64,000 nt of DNA from Neptunicoccus cionae (GCF_014643735.1 NZ_BMKA01000002.1:682001-746000); one strand, 5' to 3'; counted from the first letter of the stretch, positions 42,045 through 51,920 are shown. The notes: generated by a model not told the origin, from the sequence alone. Translations and numbers: made by a program.

Positions 42045-43343
42045 ATGATCCCTGAAAAATCCGATAAAACCCGCGCTCTCGAAGCCCGCCTGAAGGACTT
42101 CATGGAGCAGCACATCTATCCGAACGAGCCCCGCTTCTATCGTGAATCCGAGGATATCGGTCCTTGGGGGGTGCATCCGATCGTAGAGGAACTGAAAACC
42201 GTCGCGAAAGAGGCCGGTCTGTGGAATCTGTTCCTTCCCGACTCTGACAGGGGCGCGGGGCTGAACAATCTGGAATACGCCGCATTGTGCGAAATCATGG
42301 GGCGCAGCCATCTCGCACCGGAAGTGTTCAACTGCTCTGCGCCGGATACCGGCAATATGGAGGTGCTGGAACGCTATGGCACGCAAGACCACAAACAGCA
42401 GTGGCTCGAGCCGCTTTTGAGGGGTGAAATCCGTTCCAGCTTTGCGATGACCGAACCGGCTGTTGCTTCTTCGGACGCGCGTAATATCGAAAGCGCGATT
42501 GTGCGGGACGGCGACGATTATGTGATTAACGGGCACAAATGGTACACCACAGGGGCCACCGATCCGCGCTGTAAGGTAATCATCTTCATGGGTAAATCAG
42601 ACCCGAACGCGGAAACCTACCGTCAGCAATCCATGATCCTTGTACCAAAGGACACACCGGGTGTGACGGTCAAACGTTCCATACCCGTGTTCGGCTTTTA
42701 TGGTGTGCCGGATCGCGCATCCGAAGTGATCTTTGAAAACGTCCGCGTGCCAGCGTCCAATATGCTGCTGGGGGAAGGCTGCGGTTTTGAAATCGCACAG
42801 GGGCGCCTAGGGCCCGGCCGCATCCATCACTGTATGCGCCTGATCGGTCTGGCGGAACGCACGCTTGAAAAAATGTGCGCCCGCGCCGCAGAGCGCACCA
42901 CATTTGGAAAGGTGTTGTCCGAGCAATCCGTCACCCGCGAGCGGATTGCCCAATCCCGCATCCTGATCGAGCAGTCCCGTCTGCTGACTCTGCGCGCGGC
43001 CCATATGATGGACACCGTTGGCAATAAAGAGGCCAAGGCCGAGATTGCCATGATCAAAGTTGCCGTGCCCAATATGGCCTGTCAGGTCATCGATTGGGCC
43101 ATCCAGCTGTTCGGCGGTGGCGGCACAAGCAATGATTTCGGACTGGCAACCGCCTATGCCACTGCGCGGATGCTGCGGCTTGCGGATGGTCCGGATGAGG
43201 TCCACCGCGACCAGATCGCGCGGTTGGAGTATAAAAAACAGGCCAAAGCGGCGGCGGATCGCCCCAACGTGAAACTGTCGGATCAGGAACCCGCAGTCAG
43301 CAATGTCGCACTGGGGCTGACACTAGAAAGTGACCCGCGTTAG
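42045..43343 (+). CDS. acyl-CoA dehydrogenase, ACAD10/11 type
   Basis: 432 residues. Landmarks of the ACAD11-like group are [21 protein letters not shown]-type text (here [15 protein letters not shown], then [10 protein letters not shown]), [17 protein letters not shown] and the C-terminal [11 protein letters not shown]. In ACAD10/11 and LvaC systems this enzyme acts on phosphorylated 4-hydroxyacyl-CoA made by the APH-like kinase. That kinase is encoded apart at 31458 but shares the operator motif. The FAD-binding and acyl-binding regions look complete. The 3' end overlaps the convergent DeoR gene by 4 bases. Confidence 0.9.
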   Translation: MIPEKSDKTRALEARLKDFMEQHIYPNEPRFYRESEDIGPWGVHPIVEELKTVAKEAGLWNLFLPDSDRGAGLNNLEYAALCEIMGRSHLAPEVFNCSAPDTGNMEVLERYGTQDHKQQWLEPLLRGEIRSSFAMTEPAVASSDARNIESAIVRDGDDYVINGHKWYTTGATDPRCKVIIFMGKSDPNAETYRQQSMILVPKDTPGVTVKRSIPVFGFYGVPDRASEVIFENVRVPASNMLLGEGCGFEIAQGRLGPGRIHHCMRLIGLAERTLEKMCARAAERTTFGKVLSEQSVTRERIAQSRILIEQSRLLTLRAAHMMDTVGNKEAKAEIAMIKVAVPNMACQVIDWAIQLFGGGGTSNDFGLATAYATARMLRLADGPDEVHRDQIARLEYKKQAKAAADRPNVKLSDQEPAVSNVALGLTLESDPR

Positions 43344-44104
43344 CCCTGTTCTGCGATCCGCAGTTCCAGACCTTTTAGCAGGCCCTCAAAGGCAGTGTCG
43401 GGCCGACGGTCCGTCACGACAAAATCGCCAGACTTTAGCAAGGGCTGGCGCACTGCAGGGCGGCGGTCCTGCGGTGCGAACTTGGACTGATCCACCGCCA
43501 TAATTACCTTGCCAGCATTGCGCAGCATGGCGGTCGCGATCTCTACTTCGCATTGTTCATGCACCAGAAAGCCCTTGACCGCATCCACCATCGAGGCGGA
43601 CAAAAGCGCGTAATCCACCTGCATCCGTTCGATCACATCAAAGGCGGAGCGATCAAAGGCTGCCCCGTCATGATCGCGCAACTGGGTTCCGGCCATGAAC
43701 ACCTTATTGCCCGGAATAATCGCCAGCGTGCTGGCCACGAAGGCCGAATTTGTAACGACCGTCAGTTCCTTTCGCGCCCGCAATGCCTGCGCGATAAACC
43801 CCGAGGTAGAGCCTGTGTCGATGGCTAGGCTCGCCCCGTCCGCAATGATCTCGGCGGCTTCCTTGGCGATGGCCACTTTTGCAGCACGGTTCAGATTCAT
43901 CCGCGCCAGATACGGCGGGTCGGTGGCAATCCGGTTGGAGACCAGCGCACCGTGGACTTTATCCAGACGCCCGCTCGCCACCAGAGGCTGGGTGACACGG
44001 CGGATGGTCTGGTCGGACACGCCAAGCATTTGCGAAAGCTCCACAACCGAGAGCGTTCCGCGCATATCAACCGCGTGTAGAATCTGTGCTTCATATTTCG
44101 ACAT
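43340..44104 (-). CDS. DeoR-family transcriptional regulator
   Basis: 254 residues from the ATG at 44104, with AGGTG upstream; a GTG at 44113 is the alternative. N-terminal HTH ([20 protein letters not shown]) and a C-terminal sensor domain of the phosphosugar-isomerase-like type ([26 protein letters not shown]). DeoR proteins are typically repressors released by phosphorylated metabolites, which fits the two kinases in this region. It is divergent from the FAD/GcvT gene, with strong TCAACAAAA repeats between. Confidence 0.88.
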   Translation of the reverse strand: MSKYEAQILHAVDMRGTLSVVELSQMLGVSDQTIRRVTQPLVASGRLDKVHGALVSNRIATDPPYLARMNLNRAAKVAIAKEAAEIIADGASLAIDTGSTSGFIAQALRARKELTVVTNSAFVASTLAIIPGNKVFMAGTQLRDHDGAAFDRSAFDVIERMQVDYALLSASMVDAVKGFLVHEQCEVEIATAMLRNAGKVIMAVDQSKFAPQDRRPAVRQPLLKSGDFVVTDRRPDTAFEGLLKGLELRIAEQG

Positions 44105-44166
44105 TTGCGACACCTATACCCGGAAACCAGCCAAACGATAGCCCGCACTTGTTGATTTTGCGGAGT

Positions 44167-44209
44167 ATATCAACAAAAATCAACAAAATCGTTGCCATGA
44201 TGTTGATAT
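44167..44209. promoter_or_regulatory. DeoR operator candidate, copy 1
   Basis: The 23 bases at 44167-44189 consist of ATATCAACAAAA followed by ATCAACAAAAT. Their exact reverse complement occurs at 47749-47771 upstream of the binding-protein gene. TGTTGATAT at 44201-44209 adds an inverted half-site. It sits between the divergent DeoR and FAD/GcvT genes. Confidence 0.75.
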
Positions 44210-44250
44210 TAATTACTGTGACGGGTGTTAAACCCTCATCGGACGGCACT

Positions 44251-46668
44251 ATGGCACAACACGCAGCGAAACATCTGATCATTGGCGGGGGCATTCTGGG
44301 CTGCTCTATCGCCTATCACCTCACCCGTATGGGAGAGAAAAACGTGGTGCTGCTGGAACGGGCCGATCTGACCGAAGGGGCCACATGGCACGCGGCGGGA
44401 CTGGTGGGGCAGTTGCGCTCTTCACGCAATACCACGCGGATGCTGAAGAAATCGGTCGAAATGTACGACCGGTTGCAGAACGAAGAAGGGATGCAGTTCG
44501 ACTGGAAGAAGACCGGATCCCTGCGTCTGGCGGCCACCAAGGAACGGATGCTGGAAGCAAAGCGGCTGGCCACAATGGCGCGCAGTTTTGATCTGGAAAT
44601 GCAGATCATTAGCCCGTCAGAGGCCAAGGACCTGTTCCCGCTGATCGACGAAAAAGGTCTGGAAGGCGCGGCGTTTATTCCGTCTGACGGTTACGTCGAC
44701 CCTGCCTCGCTGTGTCAGGCCGTGGCCGGGGCTGCGCGCAAACAGGGTGCCGATATTCGCCAGAATGTAGAGGTTCTGGACTTTAACATCACAGACGGGC
44801 GGATCACTTCTGTTGAAACCACCCAAGGGCGTTGGGAGGCGGATACGATCATCCTCGCCACAGGGATGTGGAGCCGCGAAATCGCCGCGAAACTTGGCAT
44901 CAGGGTCCCGGCCTGTGCGGTGGAACATCAGTATATCATCACCGAATCCACCGGCAGCGAAATCGGCCATTACCCGACCCTGCGCGATCCTGAACGGTTG
45001 GTTTATTACAAACCGGATGTGGGCGGACGGCTGGTGGTCGGCGGTTATGAAGAAGACACGCTGCCCTTTGGCAACAAGGGTATTCCGGGCAAGTTCGTGC
45101 GCCAGTTGCTGCCCGAAAATCTGGACCGTTTCCTGCCACTTGCGGAACTGGCGGGCAAGGTCACGCCCATCATCAACGAAGTCGGCATTAGGCAGGTGAT
45201 CAACGGGCCGATCCCCTATTCTGCGGACGGTGATTTTGTGATGGGCTGGCAGCCGGATTACAAAAACCTGATGATGGCCACGGGGTTTCTCTACGGGATT
45301 GCAGCAGGGGGCGGTGCCGGAGAGATGATCGCGGAATGGGTCGTGGACGGGCAACCCTCGCTTGATCTGTGGCCGCTGGATGTGCGCCGCTTCGGGCCCC
45401 ATCACGGCACCCGCGCCTTTATGTATCCTCGCGCTGTCGAACATTACGCCCACCATTACAAGATGCGCTATCCGGGGCAAGAACATGAAACAGCCCGCCA
45501 GTTGCGCCTGTCCCCGCTCTATCAAAAGCTGAAAGATCAGGGGGCGGTTTACGGATCTAAGAACGGCTGGGAGCGTCCGTTGTGGTTCGCCCCTGAAGGC
45601 GTGCCAGCAGTGGATCAATTGGACTTTCTCAACCCCGGCTGGAAGCAATATGCAGCGCAGGAACATGCAGCGGTACGCGAGCGTGTGGCCCTGATCGACC
45701 AGACCAGTTTTGCCAAGTTTGAAATCCTCGGACGAGGAGCGCTGGAACTGCTTCAAAGGCTCTGTGTCTCTAATATGGACAAGCCCGTTGGCAGCGTGAT
45801 CTACACCCAGATGTGCAACGCCAAGGGCGGGACAGAGGCGGACGTCACCTTTATCCGGCTCGGCGCGGAACGGTTCTATATGGTCACAGGCTCGGGCTTT
45901 GGGGTGCATGACAGCAACTGGATCAAGCGGCACCTGCCCGATGACGGCTCGGTCCACTTGATCGAAGTCACAAGCGGGATTGCGGTGGTGAATATCGTTG
46001 GCCCGAAGGCCCGCGATGTACTGGCTGCCGCCTCCGAAAGCGATGTGTCAGGCGATGCCATCCCGTTTTCTACTGCCAAGGAGATCATCATCGGCGCAGC
46101 CCCTGTGCGTGCAGCACGGATCGGATACGTCGGGGAGCTGGGATATGAGTTGCACATCCCAACCGAGTTTGCGGCCCATGTCTATGACACCCTTTGGCAG
46201 GCAGGTCAGAACCACGGCATTGCAAATGTGGGCTACCGCGCGATTGAAAGCCTGCGGATGGAGAAGGGCTATGTCTACTGGTCGGGGGATGTGACGCCCG
46301 ACTATACCCCGATTGAAGCGGGTCTCGGCTTTCGGGTGCATCTGAAATCGAAGGGTGATTTCATCGGCCGCCAAGTGCTGGAAGCACAGAAAACCAAAGG
46401 CGTTTCACGGCAGCTTTGTACCTTTGTCACTGATGAAAACCTGCCGTTAACAGGCGGTGAGGCGATCCTGATTGGCGAAGAACTGGTCTCGCTCGCGACT
46501 TCTGTGGGCTTTGGCCATACTGTGGGGCAGACGATCTTGCGAGGGTATCTCGATCAGGAACACTGGGACCGTCAAGACTTCACGCTAGAGGTTTTTGGCG
46601 ATCGCCATGCCATCCGGCAAACCGACGGACCGCTTTATGATCCCACCAACAGTGCTTTAAAAGGATAA
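44251..46668 (+). CDS. FAD-dependent dehydrogenase with GcvT domain (dimethylglycine/sarcosine dehydrogenase type) 1
   Basis: 805 residues from the ATG at 44251 (MAQHAAKHLIIGGGILGC); the longer frame from 44086 covers the operator and is rejected. FAD fingerprint GGGILG and the covalent-flavin His in ATWHAAGLVGQLRS at the N-terminus; DAO fold to about 370; aminomethyltransferase (GcvT) fold from about 430 to the end. Such enzymes oxidise N-methyl groups and pass the one-carbon unit to tetrahydrofolate. It is followed 6 bases on by a kinase gene. The true substrate is not determined. Confidence 0.9.
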   Translation: MAQHAAKHLIIGGGILGCSIAYHLTRMGEKNVVLLERADLTEGATWHAAGLVGQLRSSRNTTRMLKKSVEMYDRLQNEEGMQFDWKKTGSLRLAATKERMLEAKRLATMARSFDLEMQIISPSEAKDLFPLIDEKGLEGAAFIPSDGYVDPASLCQAVAGAARKQGADIRQNVEVLDFNITDGRITSVETTQGRWEADTIILATGMWSREIAAKLGIRVPACAVEHQYIITESTGSEIGHYPTLRDPERLVYYKPDVGGRLVVGGYEEDTLPFGNKGIPGKFVRQLLPENLDRFLPLAELAGKVTPIINEVGIRQVINGPIPYSADGDFVMGWQPDYKNLMMATGFLYGIAAGGGAGEMIAEWVVDGQPSLDLWPLDVRRFGPHHGTRAFMYPRAVEHYAHHYKMRYPGQEHETARQLRLSPLYQKLKDQGAVYGSKNGWERPLWFAPEGVPAVDQLDFLNPGWKQYAAQEHAAVRERVALIDQTSFAKFEILGRGALELLQRLCVSNMDKPVGSVIYTQMCNAKGGTEADVTFIRLGAERFYMVTGSGFGVHDSNWIKRHLPDDGSVHLIEVTSGIAVVNIVGPKARDVLAAASESDVSGDAIPFSTAKEIIIGAAPVRAARIGYVGELGYELHIPTEFAAHVYDTLWQAGQNHGIANVGYRAIESLRMEKGYVYWSGDVTPDYTPIEAGLGFRVHLKSKGDFIGRQVLEAQKTKGVSRQLCTFVTDENLPLTGGEAILIGEELVSLATSVGFGHTVGQTILRGYLDQEHWDRQDFTLEVFGDRHAIRQTDGPLYDPTNSALKG

Positions 46669-46674
46669 CGGCTT

Positions 46675-47601
46675 ATGACAGATCATTCGGACACAGTTCT
46701 GCAAGCCCTGCGACAGGCCCCTGCCTTTGCCGATGTGCAACAGGTGGACAGTATCACGCGGCTCGGCGGGATGACCAATCTGGTCTATCGAGTGGAATTT
46801 CAAGGCACCTCGGTCATTGTGCGGATACCGGGCGAAGGCACGGAAGATTACATCGATCGCGCGGTAGAGGATCACAACGCGCGGGCGGCTGCGCGGGCCG
46901 GTGTTTCACCGGAGGTGCTTTTTGCCCGCCCCGAAACCGGCCTGATGATTTCGCGCACAGTGCCCGATATTGAAACCATGACCCCCGCCCTGTTTCAAAG
47001 CCGCGCCGGATCACCGGCACGGGCGGGCAAAGCGCTGGCAAAACTGCATGGGTCGGGGGAGCAGTTTCAGTTCCGCTTCGAACTGTTCTCCATGATCGAC
47101 GATTACCTTAAAATCCTTGCGACCAAAGACGTAAATCTGCCGGAAGGCTACCACGATGTGGTTGCCGCCGCTGATCCCGTGAAACAGGCGCTCGCCTCTG
47201 CTGTTCTGCCGCTGGCGCCGTGCCACTGCGATCCTCTGTGTGAGAATTTTCTCGATGATGGCACGATCATGTGGATCGTTGATTGGGAATACTCCGGCAT
47301 GAATGATCCGCTCTGGGATGTGGGCGATCTGTCGGTAGAGGCGGGTTTGAACGAGGCGCAGGACGCTGAGCTGATGGAAGCCTATTTCGGCCGCCCGCCT
47401 ACCGCCGCCGAAACCGGCCGTATGGTGATTTATAAAGCCATGTGCGATCTGCTCTGGACGCTTTGGGGGTTGATCCAGCACGCAGATGACAATCCGGCCG
47501 AAGATTTCTGGGCCTACGCCACAGAACGGTTCGCGCGGTGCAAGGCGCTGATGCAGGACCCTGCCTTTGGAGCGCATGTGGCCGCTGTCAAAAAGGGCTA
47601 A
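46675..47601 (+). CDS. choline-kinase-like phosphotransferase 1
   Basis: 308 residues. The catalytic loop reads HCDPLCENFL (Asp and Asn in place, HCD instead of the common HND), and the metal-binding DWEYSGMNDPLWDVGDLSVEA is typical of choline/ethanolamine kinases. It likely phosphorylates an amino alcohol or related amine. The tight link to the FAD/GcvT gene suggests either phosphorylation before demethylation or of the demethylated product. It is paralogous to the gene at 51917. Confidence 0.85.
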   Translation: MTDHSDTVLQALRQAPAFADVQQVDSITRLGGMTNLVYRVEFQGTSVIVRIPGEGTEDYIDRAVEDHNARAAARAGVSPEVLFARPETGLMISRTVPDIETMTPALFQSRAGSPARAGKALAKLHGSGEQFQFRFELFSMIDDYLKILATKDVNLPEGYHDVVAAADPVKQALASAVLPLAPCHCDPLCENFLDDGTIMWIVDWEYSGMNDPLWDVGDLSVEAGLNEAQDAELMEAYFGRPPTAAETGRMVIYKAMCDLLWTLWGLIQHADDNPAEDFWAYATERFARCKALMQDPAFGAHVAAVKKG

Positions 47602-47748
47602 CCGTTCACCAGTTCCAACGATGCGCAGTGCGGGGCCGTCAATCACACCGGCCACGACACGCTTTGCGTCTGCATCATTAAAGCCGTTTCCAAGGCATCC
47701 CGATCAGCACATTTGCAATTCCTGACGTAAAACTACATTTAATACGCA

Positions 47749-47771
47749 ATTTTGTTGATTTTTGTTGATAT
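47749..47771. promoter_or_regulatory. DeoR operator candidate, copy 2
   Basis: ATTTTGTTGATT followed by TTTGTTGATAT is the perfect 23-base reverse complement of 44167-44189. It is about 100 bases upstream of the binding-protein start at 47874, where a repressor could block the ABC operon promoter. Confidence 0.75.
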
Positions 47772-47873
47772 TGATTTCGAATCTGATTGTATAGTTGGAT
47801 CATTACCGGCGATCCGCGGGCGTTTGACCCGATCCAAGACCGGACGCCCCGATCCAACACAGGGAGTTTTAGA

Positions 47874-48806
47874 ATGAAGTATATTTCCGTAGCGGCGGCC
47901 GCGTTTATGGCTGTAACACCGGCGCTGGCACAAGAATCCTCGGACCCGATCAAGCTGACACTGCACGACTGGTCCGGACAGCTCATCACCACCACGCTGA
48001 TGGGCGAGGTGCTGGAAGAGGCTGGTTATAATGTCGAATATGTTCAGGCCGATTACATCGCGCAATTTGCAGGGCTGAAAACCGGCGACCTGCATGTGGC
48101 AATGGAACTGTGGGAAACAACAGCCCGCGAAGCGATGGACGAAGCCTTTGCCACAGGAAACGTGGTTAATCTGGGTGAAACCGGCATGATGGCGATCGAG
48201 GAATGGTGGTATCCTTCTTATATGGAGGAAAAATGCCCCGGCCTGCCAAATTGGGAAGCACTGAAAGATTGCGCCGATGCTTTCTCCACCGCAGAAACAG
48301 CGCCGATGGGCCGCTATCTGGGTGGTCCGGTCACGTGGGGCGGGTTTGATGACGAACGGGTTGAAGCACTGGAACTGGATTTCGAAGTGGTTCACGCTGG
48401 CACCGATGCGGCCCTGTTTGCCGAACTGGAAGCCGCGTATCAGCGCAAGGACCCGATCATGCTCTGGCTTTATTCCCCCCATTGGGCACCCGCCAAGTTT
48501 GATGGCAAATATGTGGAATTTCCAGCCTATTCCCCCGAATGCTACAATGATCCCTCTGTCGGCGTGAACCCCGATGCAGCCTATGACTGTGGCAAGCCGA
48601 CCGGCCCGATCTGGAAAGCTGCATGGGCCGGTGTTGCGGAAAAATGGCCAAACGCCGAGAAAGCAATCAAGAACTTCAAAATCTCCAACGAAGACATGGG
48701 CGCAATGGTGGCCGATGTGGACCTGAATGGAAAATCCGTTGATGAAGTTGTTGCGGCTTGGATGACCGAGAACAAAGACGCTTGGTCCTCTTGGATCGTT
48801 AAGTAA
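47874..48806 (+). CDS. betaine-type ABC transporter binding protein (ProX/OpuAC family)
   Basis: 310 residues from ATG 47874 with AGGGAG upstream; the longer frame is not needed. Signal peptide MKYISVAAAAFMAVTPALAQ. The OpuAC fold has LHDWSGQLITTTLMGEVL and several Trp residues (ELWETT, EEWWYP, VTWGG, SPHWAP) that could make an aromatic cage for a quaternary or methylated amine. Relatives carry glycine betaine, choline or trimethylamine N-oxide. The substrate here is unknown; the enzymes around it suggest an N-methylated compound. Confidence 0.88.
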   Translation: MKYISVAAAAFMAVTPALAQESSDPIKLTLHDWSGQLITTTLMGEVLEEAGYNVEYVQADYIAQFAGLKTGDLHVAMELWETTAREAMDEAFATGNVVNLGETGMMAIEEWWYPSYMEEKCPGLPNWEALKDCADAFSTAETAPMGRYLGGPVTWGGFDDERVEALELDFEVVHAGTDAALFAELEAAYQRKDPIMLWLYSPHWAPAKFDGKYVEFPAYSPECYNDPSVGVNPDAAYDCGKPTGPIWKAAWAGVAEKWPNAEKAIKNFKISNEDMGAMVADVDLNGKSVDEVVAAWMTENKDAWSSWIVK

Positions 48807-48819
48807 TCCTACCTTTGAG

Positions 48820-48846
48820 CGGGCGCGTCATACAAAGGCGCGCCCG
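48820..48846 (+). promoter_or_regulatory. strong hairpin after the binding-protein gene
   Basis: CGGGCGCG (48820-48827) pairs perfectly with CGCGCCCG (48839-48846) across 11 bases, 13 bases after the stop codon. No T tract follows. It probably raises the amount of binding-protein message relative to ATPase and permease message. Confidence 0.65.
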
Positions 48847-48923
48847 TTCACGACCCCGCCCCCATTAGCACGACACATGCTCCGGCCGCGCGCCCCGCCT
48901 GCGCCCGCCGACCCGAGGACCGA

Positions 48924-49937
48924 ATGAATCAATCAGTCATATTAGAATGCCGCGACGTCTGGAAACTTTACGGACCAAACGCCGGAACATTCCTGAAAAA
49001 CACGCCTGTTCCCAAGAAAGGCGATCTCGGTCGGGCCGGACTGATCGGCGCAGTACGGGCCGCAAATGTGCAGATTTTCAAGGGTGAGATATTTGTGATC
49101 ATGGGGCTGTCAGGCTCTGGCAAATCGACACTGGTGCGCTGCCTGTCGCGTCTTGTGGAGCCGACAGCGGGTGAAATTCACTTTGAGGGCGAAAACCTTC
49201 TGAACAAATCCGACAAGGAATTGATCCAGATCCGGCGCAGCAAGATGGGCATGGTGTTCCAGCAGTTCGCGCTGCTGCCCCATCTGACCGTTCTGGAAAA
49301 CGCCGCCTTTCCGCTGGACGTGCAGGGCGTTCCCAAGGCCGAAAGACTGGCACGTGCGCAAGAAGTTGTGGAACTGGTCGGGCTAAAAGGGCGTGAAGGT
49401 TACTACCCGCGTGAACTGTCGGGTGGCCAGCAACAACGGGTCGGCATCGCAAGATCGCTCGCGGTGGAGCCGGACTTGTGGTTTCTGGATGAACCGTTTT
49501 CCGCACTCGACCCGCTGATCCGGCGTGAAATGCAGGACGAGTTCATCCGCCTGCAAAACATGCTGCACAAGACCATTGTCTTCATCACCCATGATTTTGA
49601 CGAAGCAATCCGCCTTGCAGATCGTATCGCTGTTATGAAGGATGGCGCGATCCAGCAGGTGGCCAAGCCCGAGGAGCTGGTGCTGAACCCCGCCACCGAC
49701 TATGTGGCAGAATTCACCCGCCATGTGAACCGCGCCAAAGTCATCACCGCAGCCGCGCTCGCCGAGCCATTGAGCGGCGACAGTTTTTCCGGCACCGTTC
49801 CCGCCAGTGCCACAATCGAAAGCATCGGGGATCGTGTTGAGGCCGCAGAGCACCCGTTTCACGTGGAACAGGATGGTAAGATCATCGGACAAATCACCCG
49901 CAGTGCCGTGATTGACGTTCTGGTGGGGCGGCGCTGA
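48924..49937 (+). CDS. betaine-type ABC transporter ATPase (ProV type)
   Basis: 337 residues. Walker A GLSGSGKSTLVR, signature [15 protein letters not shown], Walker B LWFLDEPFSALDP, and VFITHDFDEA. The extended C-terminus beyond about 270 has the short partial CBS-like region of ProV. The N-terminus has the ProV-type lead VWKLYGPNAGTFL. It ends at the base before the permease start. Confidence 0.92.
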   Translation: MNQSVILECRDVWKLYGPNAGTFLKNTPVPKKGDLGRAGLIGAVRAANVQIFKGEIFVIMGLSGSGKSTLVRCLSRLVEPTAGEIHFEGENLLNKSDKELIQIRRSKMGMVFQQFALLPHLTVLENAAFPLDVQGVPKAERLARAQEVVELVGLKGREGYYPRELSGGQQQRVGIARSLAVEPDLWFLDEPFSALDPLIRREMQDEFIRLQNMLHKTIVFITHDFDEAIRLADRIAVMKDGAIQQVAKPEELVLNPATDYVAEFTRHVNRAKVITAAALAEPLSGDSFSGTVPASATIESIGDRVEAAEHPFHVEQDGKIIGQITRSAVIDVLVGRR

Positions 49938-51920
49938 ATGGGACGCTGGCTTACATCCGGCAGGGTCTTCTGGCTTGGCCTGTTTGCGGTGACATGGGTG
50001 TTGTCGCAATTTTCCTTCCAGATCTACAAGGCGCTCGATGCCCGCTGGATCATCCGCTACCCCAAAAAATGGCAACTGCCGCTGGAAGACAGCATCAGCA
50101 GTTTCCTCGATTGGCTGGTGGAATCCGCGAACGTCTATTTCTTCACCTTCCGCGAATTCACCCGCGCGATTGCAGCCCTTCTGGAAGCGCCCTACCAGTT
50201 CTTGCGAAACCTTCTGATCGAAGGCTTCAATACGGGATACGGCGACAGTGCTGTGCAACTTGCACCGTCGCTCGGCTGGGTCGCTGTGGTGGTCTGCGCG
50301 ATTGCCATTGGACATTATGCTCGCAACTGGGCGCTGGCGGCCCTTGTCGGGGCCTGTTTCCTATACCTTGCAGTGTTCGGGCAATGGCACAGTGCGATGA
50401 TCACGCTGGCTTCTGTTCTGATCGCAGTGCCAATCGGGGCTGTGGGCGGGTTGTTTCTGGGGATCGCGGCTTACCGCGCGCCTTGGTTTAACCGCTTGCT
50501 GCAACCGGTTCTGGACCTGATGCAGACGGTTCCGGTCTTTGCCTATCTGGTGCCGATCCTGATCCTGTTCGGCTTTGGCCCTGTTGCCGCACTTGTGGCC
50601 ACCGTGGTCTACGCCATGCCGCCGATGGTGCGGATTACAATACTGTCGCTGCATTCCGTCCCCGAAGAAATACAAGAAGCCGGTCGCATGGCAGGCTGCA
50701 CCAAGCGGCAGATCATGTGGAAGGTTCTGGTGCCATCGGCCACGCCTTCGCTGATGGTGGGGGTCAATCAGGTGATTATGCTCTCGCTCAATATGGTGAT
50801 TATCGCCTCGATGATCGGCGCGGGTGGCCTTGGGTTTGACGTACTGGCCTCGTTGCGGCGGCTCGACATTGGCGCGGGGATTGAGGCGGGTCTCGCCATC
50901 GTCGTCATGGCCATTGCGCTCGACCGTGCCAGTCAGGCCTTTGCCGAACGCAGCCAGCGAAGCCTGCCCGAAGGCAACCTGCTGCAACGCCACCCGTGGA
51001 GCAGCACGGTGCTGCTGGTCATCCTCGCCAATCTGGTTCTGGGCCGGTTCATCCCTGCCCTGCAAACCTACCCTGACAGTCTGACTCTGACCACCGGCCC
51101 GTTCTGGAGCGACGCGATGGAGTGGGTCAACGTCAACTTTTTTGATACATTCGAGGCGATCAAAGTCGTTGTGTTGCAAGGGCTTCTGCTGCCAGTCAAA
51201 AAGTTCTTCAGCGGAATTCCATGGGCTTGGGGCATCATCGCCACCGGACTGATTTCATGGCGTATTGGCGGCTGGAAGCTGGGTATTATGGCGGCACTGA
51301 TGATGGCCTTCATCGCGGCCAGCGGGCTTTGGGGCAAGGCGATGATTACCATCTACCTGTGCGGCGTGTCGGTGCTGATCGCCACTGTAATCGGTATTCC
51401 GCTTGGCATTTGGGCCGCCGAGAAACCGAACGCGGGGCGTGTGATCCTCGGGCTGATGGACACGCTGCAAACCTTGCCGAGCTTTGTCTATCTGATCCCT
51501 GTAGTGATGCTGTTCCGCGTTGGAGATTTCAGCGCGATGATTGCGGTGGTGCTGTACGCGCTGGCCCCTGCGGTACGCTATGCCGCCCACGGGCTGCGCG
51601 ATGTGCCCGAACAGATGATCGAGGCCGGCGTCATGTCCGGCTGCACCAAACGTCAGCTGCTGTGGCGCGTGAAGCTGCCACTGGCCACGCCGCAACTGCT
51701 GTTGGGGTTGAACCAGACTATCATGCTGGCGATTTCCATGCTGGTGATCACCGCTTTGGTCGGCACCCGTGATCTGGGCCAAGAGGTCTATATCGCCCTG
51801 ACCAAAGCCAACGCAGGTCAGGGCATTGTGGCCGGTCTGTCCGTGGCCTTCATCGCCATCGTCGCGGACCGGATCGTGAACGCACTGGCCGAAGGACAAC
51901 GCAGGAGGTTGGGCTTATGA
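49938..51920 (+). CDS. double ABC permease, two ProW domains fused
   Basis: 660 residues, twice a normal ProW. Two coupling loops are visible: IQEAGRMAGCTKRQIMWKV (about residue 240) and IEAGVMSGCTKRQLLWRV (about 560), each in a six-helix permease core, with an N-terminal hydrophobic extension. A single polypeptide therefore forms both membrane halves. It starts directly after the ATPase gene and overlaps the kinase by 4 bases. Fused ProW permeases are also known in importers for trimethylamine N-oxide and related amines, so substrate is open. Confidence 0.9.
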   Translation: MGRWLTSGRVFWLGLFAVTWVLSQFSFQIYKALDARWIIRYPKKWQLPLEDSISSFLDWLVESANVYFFTFREFTRAIAALLEAPYQFLRNLLIEGFNTGYGDSAVQLAPSLGWVAVVVCAIAIGHYARNWALAALVGACFLYLAVFGQWHSAMITLASVLIAVPIGAVGGLFLGIAAYRAPWFNRLLQPVLDLMQTVPVFAYLVPILILFGFGPVAALVATVVYAMPPMVRITILSLHSVPEEIQEAGRMAGCTKRQIMWKVLVPSATPSLMVGVNQVIMLSLNMVIIASMIGAGGLGFDVLASLRRLDIGAGIEAGLAIVVMAIALDRASQAFAERSQRSLPEGNLLQRHPWSSTVLLVILANLVLGRFIPALQTYPDSLTLTTGPFWSDAMEWVNVNFFDTFEAIKVVVLQGLLLPVKKFFSGIPWAWGIIATGLISWRIGGWKLGIMAALMMAFIAASGLWGKAMITIYLCGVSVLIATVIGIPLGIWAAEKPNAGRVILGLMDTLQTLPSFVYLIPVVMLFRVGDFSAMIAVVLYALAPAVRYAAHGLRDVPEQMIEAGVMSGCTKRQLLWRVKLPLATPQLLLGLNQTIMLAISMLVITALVGTRDLGQEVYIALTKANAGQGIVAGLSVAFIAIVADRIVNALAEGQRRRLGL

